NCBI GenBank assembly: GCA_963720515.1
Contig: OY970397.1
Span: 806,001 to 870,000 of the forward strand
Source of the DNA: G963720515 sp963720515
Lineage (GTDB): Bacteria; Actinomycetota; Thermoleophilia; Gaiellales; Gaiellaceae
DNA length: 64,000 nucleotides
Direction: 5' to 3'
In this document: piece after piece, positions 17,166 to 23,715 of the stretch
Position numbering within the stretch: the stretch's first letter is position 1
Layout: each line of letters starts with the position of its first letter
Notes under the pieces: generated by a model
The model's database searches: none
What the model was told of the DNA's origin: nothing
What the model saw: only the letters and a program-made list of their open reading frames with translations
Translations under genes and position numbers: made by a program

Positions 17166-17334
17166 CTAGTGCCTCTTCGAGTACTGCTGCTCACCTTCTG
17201 GGTCGCGAGCACCAAGCCGGAGTCCGCACTCGGTCGCCGCCAAGGCCGAGAGCCTTGGCAAGAGCGAGGGTGGGCTCAGGCGCCGCGTGATCGCGGGCCG
17301 GAAGCGGGCGTGCAGTGCCCGGAGAGGCACTAAG
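17166..17334. other. Intergenic region bounded by a 10 bp inverted repeat and holding a hairpin
   Basis: Between DedA and cofE. TAGTGCCTCT near 17166 recurs inverted as AGAGGCACTA ending near 17334, and GCCAAGGC-cgaga-GCCTTGGC forms an 8 bp stem at 17239-17259. The hairpin is a plausible terminator for the cofD-cofE transcript. No open frame worth calling. Confidence 0.5.
17239..17259 (-). terminator. Hairpin downstream of cofE
   Basis: GCCAAGGC-cgaga-GCCTTGGC, perfect 8 bp stem, five-base loop, about 70 bp after the cofE stop on its strand. No T-run. Confidence 0.45.
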
Positions 17335-18022
17335 GGAAGAGGTCCCGGTCTCTCGGCATCACGAGGTCGCGTGCGGACCCGTCGCCCGGCGGGATCGACG
17401 CGCCGCGAATCCGCGCCGCCGGGACGCCGCGCGCCTTGCCGAAGATGAGCTCCGCCGCGCCTGCGAGCTCGTCGGCGAGCGCGATCTCCGTCCGCTCGAG
17501 CGGCCGGCCCCGGCCGTCGGGCGTGCCGCGCAGCTCGAGCAGCGGCGCGAACCCTGCGACGCCGATTGCGACGTCGGTCGTCCCCTGCCGCCAGGCGCGG
17601 CCGAACGAGTCGCTGACGATCACCGCCGGGGCGACGCCGAAGCGGGCCGCCAGCTCCTCGCGGAGCCCGCGCGCCGACGCGTCGGGATCGCGTGGGAGAA
17701 GCACGGCCCAGCCGTCGCCCGGCGCGTTCGACCGGTCGACGCCCGCGCTCGCGCAGACGAAGCCGTGCTCGGTCTCGGCAATCACGAGGTCGTGGCGGAT
17801 GCGCCGCACCACGCGCGCCTCGCGGAGGACAAGCGCGAGCGTGTCGTCCGACTCCTCCACGCGCCCCTCGGCCTTGGACACGACCTTCTGGGCGACCACG
17901 ACGACGTCGCCCTCGGCCAGGCCGCCTGCCCGCTCGAGCGCATCCCCGAGAAGCGCGGCGAGATCGTCGCCCGGGCTGATCTCGGGGATCCCCTCCAGCG
18001 GCGTGACGATCAGGTCCGGCAC
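17330..18022 (-). CDS. cofE: Coenzyme F420-0:L-glutamate ligase, stand-alone CofE
   Basis: Adds glutamates to F420-0 with GTP. 230 residues from GTG 18022: TPLEGIPEISPGDDLAALL, VVVVAQKVVSKAEGRV, FVCASAGVDRSNAPGDGWAVLLPRDPDASARGLREEL, and VSDSFGRAWRQGTTDVAIGVAGF, all CofE/FbiB N-terminal signatures. In many actinobacteria the FbiB protein carries a further nitroreductase-like domain that reduces dehydro-F420; that domain is absent here. Last gene of the minus-strand cofD-npdG-hypothetical-cupin-cofE series, 19 bp after the cupin gene. Confidence 0.93.
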   Translation of the reverse strand: MPDLIVTPLEGIPEISPGDDLAALLGDALERAGGLAEGDVVVVAQKVVSKAEGRVEESDDTLALVLREARVVRRIRHDLVIAETEHGFVCASAGVDRSNAPGDGWAVLLPRDPDASARGLREELAARFGVAPAVIVSDSFGRAWRQGTTDVAIGVAGFAPLLELRGTPDGRGRPLERTEIALADELAGAAELIFGKARGVPAARIRGASIPPGDGSARDLVMPRDRDLFP

Positions 18023-18041
18023 GCGCCGGACGCTATCGCTC

Positions 18042-18497
18042 TCAGGCGGCGAGCCGGAGCGGGAGCGCGGCGGGCGGCCCGACGATCTCGATGCCGTGGT
18101 CGGCGGCGGCGGCGGTGACGGCGATCACGTCGGCGAGCGTCAGCGTCGGCGGCGTGGGCGGATGCCCGACGGGCCCCGTCGGCCGGCCGACCTCGCGGAC
18201 GAAGCGCGCGTAGCGGCCGTTGGCCGTGAACGCCGACCAGCGTGCGCCCGAGCGGGACATGACGCGATAGGCGTGGGCCGACCCGGCCCGGATGACGAAG
18301 CTATCGCCCCGCCCGAGCTCCACCGTCTCGCCCTCCACCTCGAACTCGAGGCGGCCGTCGAGGACGAACACGTTCTCGTCCTCGTCCTGGATGTGCATCG
18401 GCGAGGCGGCTCCGCACGGCATGGTCAACTCGACCGAGACGCCGCGAACGCGGGCGAGGCCGTCGAGGAACCAGAGTGTGTCTGCGGCGGTGTGCAT
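18042..18497 (-). CDS. Cupin-domain protein
   Basis: 151 residues from ATG 18497 (MHTAADTLWFLDGLARVRG). Cupin motif 1 and 2 are seen as ASPMHIQDEDENVFVLDGRLEFEVEGE and GDSFVIRAGSAHAYRVMSRSGARW (metal ligands His, Glu, His likely). The C-terminal third (TLTLADVIAVTAAAADHGIEIVG) is helical. Sits between F420 genes in one direction, 19 bp ahead of cofE, so a role near F420 or an F420-dependent reaction is possible but unproven. Confidence 0.85.
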   Translation of the reverse strand: MHTAADTLWFLDGLARVRGVSVELTMPCGAASPMHIQDEDENVFVLDGRLEFEVEGETVELGRGDSFVIRAGSAHAYRVMSRSGARWSAFTANGRYARFVREVGRPTGPVGHPPTPPTLTLADVIAVTAAAADHGIEIVGPPAALPLRLAA

Positions 18498-18571
18498 GGC
18501 AGAAGTGTCGCCCCGCAGGCCCCTCGGCGGCCAGGGAGGCACCCCGCTTCTTAGGGTGCGGATTCCCGTAC

Positions 18572-19037
18572 CTACGACACGGCCATGCCGGACGAGGCAG
18601 CCGCCGCGCGGCTCCAAAGGATCATCGCGGCGATCCCGACGAACATCCGGTCGATCGCGCGGAGCTCGCCGGCTCCCTCGAGCCGTGCGCTCCGACCCGA
18701 GGCTGAGCCTCGTACCGACCCGACGGTCGCGCCGTCGCGCCGCAGCTCCATGACCGACTTCCACCTCGATGCGCGCACCAGCTCATACGAGACTCCCTCG
18801 GCGGAGAACGTCCATGTGCCGCCGTCCCTGTTCCGCCTCGACGATCGAGGCTCCGTCCTCCTCCAGCACGAAGCGCTTGCGCCCGTCCCGGCGAAGGGCG
18901 TACCGATGACCCTCGATGGTCGTGTGCGCATCGTTCCCCCGCACGGACCCGCGCCACACAGTCACCTCACCCGACTCGAGGTGGATCTCGAACGTCGGGT
19001 GGATGACGCCGCGCCGCTTGATCTCGAGGCTTGTCAC
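18572..19037 (-). CDS. Hypothetical protein, frameshifted in this sequence
   Basis: About 154 residues reconstructed from two frames: the GTG at 19037 overlaps the npdG stop as GTGA, giving VTSLEIKRRGVIHPTFEIHLESGEVTVWRGSV..., then one missing base near 18830 leads to RDGGTWTFSAEGVSYELVRASRWKSVMELRRDGATVG and a C-terminal helix AIDRMFVGIAAMILWSRAAA. Repeated short beta-strand patterns suggest a LURP-one- or PH-like beta barrel with a terminal membrane-associating helix. No family is certain. Position inside the cofD-npdG operon is the main clue. Confidence 0.65.
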
Positions 19038-19624
19038 AACCCGGTGATCCGAACCCCGGTCTCCGAGTGGTAGTTCCGGTTGATGTTGATGAGAAGCGCG
19101 GTGAGCGTCTCGAGCCAGCGGGCAGCTTCGAGCCGGCCCGCGTCGATCGCGCGGCCCATGACGATCCGCTCCGCGAGCGCCGCGACCTCCGCCTTCGCGT
19201 CCGCGTCGTCGCCCGCGAGAAGGACGTCCTCGGCCACCGGGCCGTCTCCCGCGAGCGCGCTCGCGGACACGGTGTGGAATCCGGCGACGACACGCGCCCC
19301 AGGTGCGGCCTCGGCGGCGATCTCCGCAAGCGAGCGCGGCCCCGCCTCGACGACCGGCTGTCCGTCCCGGAAGACGACCGGGCTCGCGACGCTGAGCAGG
19401 ATCTTCCCGTCGAGCGCGTCCGCGATGGGCCGCACGCACTCCACCCCGTCCGGCGGCACGGACAGCACGACGAGGTCGCCGCGGCGCACCGCCTCCTCGT
19501 GAGAGAACGTCTCCACGCCGTCGGGTGTACGCGAGCCGATCACGACCTCCTCGCCGAGGCGCCGCAGCCGGCCGGCAAGCGCGGAGCCGAACGCGCCCGT
19601 GCCGCCGAGGATCGCGACCGTCAT
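19034..19624 (-). CDS. npdG: NADPH:F420 oxidoreductase (Fno/NpdG)
   Basis: Transfers hydride between NADP and coenzyme F420. 196 residues, family length: Rossmann start VAILGGTGAFGSALAGRLRRLGEEVVIGSR with the Arg that favours NADP phosphate, DLVVLSVPPDGV, LLSVASPVVF, RVVAGFHTVSASAL, and RWLETLTALLININRNY at the end. Start ATG 19624 overlaps the cofD stop (ATGA). Its place in the cofD operon ties F420 synthesis to recycling of its reduced form. Confidence 0.92.
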   Translation of the reverse strand: MTVAILGGTGAFGSALAGRLRRLGEEVVIGSRTPDGVETFSHEEAVRRGDLVVLSVPPDGVECVRPIADALDGKILLSVASPVVFRDGQPVVEAGPRSLAEIAAEAAPGARVVAGFHTVSASALAGDGPVAEDVLLAGDDADAKAEVAALAERIVMGRAIDAGRLEAARWLETLTALLININRNYHSETGVRITGL

Positions 19625-20551
19625 CGGACCGCCTCGAGCACCGCTTTTCCAACCGCTTCTCGCATCTCGGGGTCAATCATGACGACGGGCGCGACCACGG
19701 CCCGCAGTCCGAGCGCCTCGACCTCCGGGACGAGGCGCGCGTCGGCCTCGTCGAGCACGAACGTCGAGGCGACCTCCGCGTGGATGCGAGCCACGCCGAT
19801 CGCGGTCGGCTCGTGGCCGAGCGAGGCGAGCATCTCCGCGAGCGGGCCGCGCACCGCCGCGCCCGCGACGATCGGCGAGACGGCCACGACGGACTCGCGC
19901 CGCGCGGCGAGCGCCTTGCGCACGCCCGGGCACGGCGAGGATCGGCGCGAGCGAGACGAACGGGTTCGACGGCGCGAGGAACACCGTGTCCGCGGCGGCG
20001 ATCGCGTCGAGCACGCCGGGCGCCGGCCGCGCGGCCTCCGCCCCGTCGAAGCGGACGCCGAGCACCGGGTCGGCGTGGCGGCGCCGCACGAACCAGGTCT
20101 GGAAGTCGAGCTCCCCGTCGGGCGTCTCCACGAGCGTCCGCAGCCGGTCGTCCGTCGCGGGCAGGAGCCGGACGCCGACACCCAGGCGCTCGGCCAGGTA
20201 GGCGAACGTCTCCGAGAGCGTGCGCCCCTCCCGGAGGAGCGCGGTGCGCACGAGGTGGAGCCCGATGTCGCGGTCGCCGAGCGTGAACCAGGTCTCCGCC
20301 CCGAGCGACTCGGCCATGCGAAGCGCCGAGTAGGTCTCCTCGCGGACGCCCCAGCCGCGCTCCTCGTCGAGCAGCCCGGCGAGCGTGTAGAGGACGGTGT
20401 CGAGATCGGGCGAGACGTGGAGGCCGAACGGCTCGACGTCGTCTCCGACGTTGCCGATCGCCGTGACCGACTCCGGCCCCGCCGCACGGGCGAGCGCGTC
20501 GACGAAGCGCGACCCGCCGAGTCCGCCGCAGAGCACCGTGAGCCGCGCCAT
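19621..20551 (-). CDS. cofD: LPPG/EPPG:FO transferase CofD (FbiA), frameshifted in this sequence
   Basis: Transfers the phospho-lactate or phospho-enolpyruvyl group onto FO to make (dehydro-)F420-0. The first frame gives VLCGGLGGSRFVDALAR, GNVGDDVEPFGLHVSPDLDTVLYTLAG, ETWFTLGDRDIGLHLVRTALL and FLAPSNPFVSLAPILAVPG; the second continues VRKALAARRESVVAVSPIVAGAAVRGP ... AVVAPVVMIDP. One extra G in a CCCGGGCG run near 19930 breaks the frame; removing it restores about 309 residues, the normal length. The start, ATG 20551, faces the divergent peroxidase gene. Confidence 0.93.
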
Positions 20552-20601
20552 CGCGCCCGGACGCTACCCGCCGCGCCTCGCACGGTGCCGCATGACATTC
20601 G

Positions 20602-20630
20602 TTGACACAGGGCCGGGCGCACGCAAGGAT
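20602..20630 (+). promoter_or_regulatory. Promoter of the haem peroxidase gene
   Basis: TTGACA (20602-20607), 17 nt spacer, AAGGAT (20625-20630), ATG at 20638. Spacing is ideal and transcription would begin at or next to the ATG, so no leader. It is one of two perfect TTGACA -35 hexamers noted in the window. Confidence 0.65.
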
Positions 20631-20637
20631 CGCGGCC

Positions 20638-22401
20638 ATGGGTCTTCTGACTCGCGTCTCCAGCTCCCTCGATCGCCGGTACGGCTGGGACCGGCTCCCG
20701 AAGTGGATCGGGATCCTGACGCTCGTCGGGCTGCGCACCCGGCTCCGCGAGGAGAACCTGCACGACACCGAGACGGCGAAGCCGGCGCCGCCGCCGGACC
20801 CGATCCCGGAGGAGCTCCGGCAGGCACGCCAGACCGACGGCACGTTCAACGACCTCTCGGACCCGCAGATGGGCTCGATCGGCGCGCGCTTCGGCCGCAA
20901 CGTCCCGCTCGACCGGACGTTCCCGGACGTGGACGCCGCGCTCCTCGAGCCGAACCCGCGCACGGTGAGCCGCGAGCTCCTGACGCGCGAGCGGTTCATC
21001 CCGGCGACGACGCTCAACCTCCTCGCGGGCGCGTGGCTCCAGTTCGAGGTGCACGACTGGTTCAGCCACGGCAAGAACGAGACGGCTTCGTGGGACGTCG
21101 CGCTCGCCGAGAACGACGACTGGCCGGAGCGGCCGATGAAGATCCCGCGGACGCGGCGCGACCCGACGTCCGATGCGGACCCCTCCACGCCGCCCACGTA
21201 CGTGACGGCGGACAGCCACTGGTGGGACGCGTCCCAGATCTACGGGAGCGACACGGGCTTCGCGCACGCGATCCGAAGCGGCGAGAAGGGCAAGCTCAGG
21301 ATCGACGACCAGGGCCTCCTCCCCGCCGACCTCGCCGAGCACGTGGACCTCGAGGGCGTGGCGGCGAACTTCTGGGTCGGGCTCGGCCTCCTGCACACGC
21401 TCTTCTCGCTCGAGCACAACGCGGTCTGCGACGCGATCGCGGCCGACAACCCGGAGTGGTCGGACGAGGAGGTCTTCGAGCGCTCCCGGCTGGTGATCTC
21501 GGCGCTCATCGCGAAGATCCACACGACCGAGTGGACGCCGGCGATCATCGCCCACCCGACCACGAAGGCCGCGATGAACGCGAACTGGTGGGGCATCGCC
21601 GGCCAGCGCATCCACCGCCGCTTCGGGCGGATCGGCAAGGGCGAGGTGCTGAGCGGCATCCCCGGCTCGCCGACGAGCCACCACGGCGTCCCGTACTCGC
21701 TCACCGAGGAGTTCGTCGCCGTCTACCGCATGCACCCGCTGCTTCCGGACGACTACACGTTCCGTTCGACCGACGACGACCGCGTGCTCGCCGAGCACAC
21801 GTTCCCGGAGATCGGCGCGCTCCAGACGCGCCAGCGCCTCGAGGAGATCGGGATGGCGAACGGCCTCTACTCCTTCGGCCTCGCACACCCCGGCGCGATC
21901 ACGCTCCACAACTACCCCAAGTTCCTCCAGCGCCTCGAGCGGCCGGACGGGACGATCCTCGACCTGGCCGCGACCGACATCGTCCGCATCCGCGAGCGCG
22001 GCGTCCCGCGGTACAACGACTTCCGCGAGCTCTTCCACCGCGGGCGGGTCAAGTCGTTCGAGGAGCTGACCGGCGAAACGGAGAAGGCCGCGGAGCTCGA
22101 GCGGATCTACGGCGACCCGGACCGGCTCGACCTCATGGTCGGCCTCTACTCCGAGCCGCTCCCGAAGGGCTTCGGCTTCAGCGACACCGCCTTCCGCGTG
22201 TTCATCCTCATGGCGTCGCGCCGGATCAAGAGCGACCGGTTCTTCACCAGCGACTTCAAGCCCGAGGTGTACTCGCCCGCCGGCTTCCGCTGGGTCCGGG
22301 ACATGACCATGAAGGACGTGCTCCTCCGGCACTACCCGGTGCTCGAGCCGTCGCTCCGCGGCGTGGACAACGCCTTCGCACCCTGGAACCGCGTCGGATG
22401 A
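20638..22401 (+). CDS. Animal-type haem peroxidase, fatty-acid alpha-dioxygenase-like
   Basis: 587 residues, PF03098-type. The distal His is in WLQFEVHDWFSHG (near residue 138) and the proximal His in EEFVAVYRMHPLLPDDY (near residue 365), patterns shared with plant and bacterial alpha-dioxygenases and prostaglandin-synthase relatives. Also YVTADSHWWDASQIYGSD and HNAVCDAIAADNPEWSDEEVFERSRLVISALIAKIHTTEWTPAI, typical of the family. Expected reaction: oxygenation of a fatty acid or lipid radical. No signal peptide; the N-terminus has amphipathic helices that may touch the membrane. Followed by an MBL protein with an ATGA overlap. Confidence 0.9.
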   Translation: MGLLTRVSSSLDRRYGWDRLPKWIGILTLVGLRTRLREENLHDTETAKPAPPPDPIPEELRQARQTDGTFNDLSDPQMGSIGARFGRNVPLDRTFPDVDAALLEPNPRTVSRELLTRERFIPATTLNLLAGAWLQFEVHDWFSHGKNETASWDVALAENDDWPERPMKIPRTRRDPTSDADPSTPPTYVTADSHWWDASQIYGSDTGFAHAIRSGEKGKLRIDDQGLLPADLAEHVDLEGVAANFWVGLGLLHTLFSLEHNAVCDAIAADNPEWSDEEVFERSRLVISALIAKIHTTEWTPAIIAHPTTKAAMNANWWGIAGQRIHRRFGRIGKGEVLSGIPGSPTSHHGVPYSLTEEFVAVYRMHPLLPDDYTFRSTDDDRVLAEHTFPEIGALQTRQRLEEIGMANGLYSFGLAHPGAITLHNYPKFLQRLERPDGTILDLAATDIVRIRERGVPRYNDFRELFHRGRVKSFEELTGETEKAAELERIYGDPDRLDLMVGLYSEPLPKGFGFSDTAFRVFILMASRRIKSDRFFTSDFKPEVYSPAGFRWVRDMTMKDVLLRHYPVLEPSLRGVDNAFAPWNRVG

Positions 22402-23117
22402 GCGACACGGTCGAGCTCGCGCAGGGACTCTGGGCGATCGGGCAGCGCAAGGGCGGCCGCGTCCACGCGTTCCTCTGCGACGACGGCACCGAGCTCACGC
22501 TCGTGGACACGCTCTTCGACACCGACGGCGCGCGCGTGCTCGAGCAGATCGACCGCATCGGGCGGCAGCCCTCCGACCTGAAGCACATCGTCCTCACCCA
22601 CGGCCACCGCTCGCACCTCGGCGGGCTCGCGGCGCTCAAGGCCGCGACGAACGCGACGGTGTACTCGCACGAGTGGGAGGCCGACATCATCGGCGGGGAG
22701 CGGGTCGCCGAGCGGCCTGGGCTCATGCCGAAGTCGCCGATCCGGACGTACGTCCCGTTCCAGCTCTTCGCGGCACTCGGCAGGGGCAAGCACCCGCCCT
22801 GCCCGGTGGACGAGCACGTCGCGGACGGCGACCAAGTCGGACCGCTTCACTTGATCGACGCGAGCGGACACTCGGTCGGGCACCTAGCGTTCTTCTGGCC
22901 GGAGCGCAGCGCGCTCATCTCCGGCGACTCGATCGCGACCTGGCCGGACTGGCTGCCCGGCTGGGGGAACTTCACCCTGAACGAGCGGCAGCACCGCGAG
23001 ACGCTCCGCCGCCTCGCCGACCGGGACGCGACCATCCTCGGCGTCGGCCACGGCGAGCCGATCCTCCACGGCGCCGGCGCGCGTGTGCGCGATCTCGTCG
23101 ACGCGTACCTCCGCTAG
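22398..23117 (+). CDS. Metallo-beta-lactamase-fold hydrolase with altered metal motif
   Basis: 239 residues. The MBL core is clear: VDTLFDTDGARVL, VLTHGHRSHLGG, HLIDASGHSVGHLAFF, ALISGDSIATWPDW, and ILGVGHGEPIL. The usual HxHxDH is HGHRSH here, so the Asp that binds the second metal is Ser; a mononuclear site or changed chemistry is expected. Start ATG 22398 overlaps the peroxidase stop, which suggests it acts on the product of the peroxidase, perhaps a lipid hydroperoxide-derived ester or thioester. Confidence 0.88.
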   Translation: MSDTVELAQGLWAIGQRKGGRVHAFLCDDGTELTLVDTLFDTDGARVLEQIDRIGRQPSDLKHIVLTHGHRSHLGGLAALKAATNATVYSHEWEADIIGGERVAERPGLMPKSPIRTYVPFQLFAALGRGKHPPCPVDEHVADGDQVGPLHLIDASGHSVGHLAFFWPERSALISGDSIATWPDWLPGWGNFTLNERQHRETLRRLADRDATILGVGHGEPILHGAGARVRDLVDAYLR

Positions 23118-23151
23118 CCCGCGCGGCGGGTCCGCTGCGTATGCTCGGGGC

Positions 23152-23715
23152 GTGCTCGCGATCGTCCCGGTGAAGGGGCTCGACACCGCGAAGACCAGAC
23201 TCGCGCCGGCGCTCGGGGCCGAGGCGCGCGCGGCGCTCGTCCTGCGGATGCTCGACACGGTGCTCGACGCATGCCGGGCCGCGGAGGCGGTGGACGAGAT
23301 CCTCGTCGTGACGCCGGATCCGGGCCTCGGGCGCGGCGCGGACGTGCTCGTGGACGAGGGCATCGGGCACGCGGCCGCGGTGGCGTCCGCGCTCGCTGAT
23401 CCGCGCGCGGCCGACGGTGCGCTGGTCGTCATGGCCGACTGCCCGCTCGCGACTGCGGTCTCGCTCGACGCGCTCGCGCGGGCCGCCCGGCCGGTGGCGC
23501 TCGTCCCCGCGGAGGACGGCGGACTGAACGCGATCGCGCTCGCGGACCCACGCGTGCTGCAGCCGTTGTTCGGAGTGCCGGGCGCGGCCGCGCTGACGGT
23601 CGCGCGCGCCCGCCACGCCGGGCTCGTGCCGGCCGTCCTCGCCGATCCCGCGCTCGCGTTCGACCTCGACGACGCGGCCGACCTGGCGCGGGTGCCGGAG
23701 CTCCGCGCCGCATGA
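23152..23715 (+). CDS. cofC: Phospholactate/phosphoenolpyruvate guanylyltransferase CofC (FbiD)
   Basis: Activates 2-phospho-L-lactate or PEP with GTP for F420 synthesis. 187 residues from GTG 23152: nucleotide-binding AIVPVKGLDTAKTRLAPAL, ILVVTPDPGLGRGADVLVDEGIGHAAAVASAL, VVMADCPLATAVSLDAL, LVPAEDGGLNAIAL, and FDLDDAADLARVPEL. A TATGCT box ends 6 nt before the GTG (leaderless). Overlaps fbiC as ATGA, so the FO-forming and GTP-dependent steps are translated together. Confidence 0.93.
   Translation: MLAIVPVKGLDTAKTRLAPALGAEARAALVLRMLDTVLDACRAAEAVDEILVVTPDPGLGRGADVLVDEGIGHAAAVASALADPRAADGALVVMADCPLATAVSLDALARAARPVALVPAEDGGLNAIALADPRVLQPLFGVPGAAALTVARARHAGLVPAVLADPALAFDLDDAADLARVPELRAA

Noticed and set aside
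20591..20607. Eighth dispersed element copy at CATTCGTTGACACAG
   Set aside because: Only short matches to the element end; explained better as the TTGACA promoter of the peroxidase gene.
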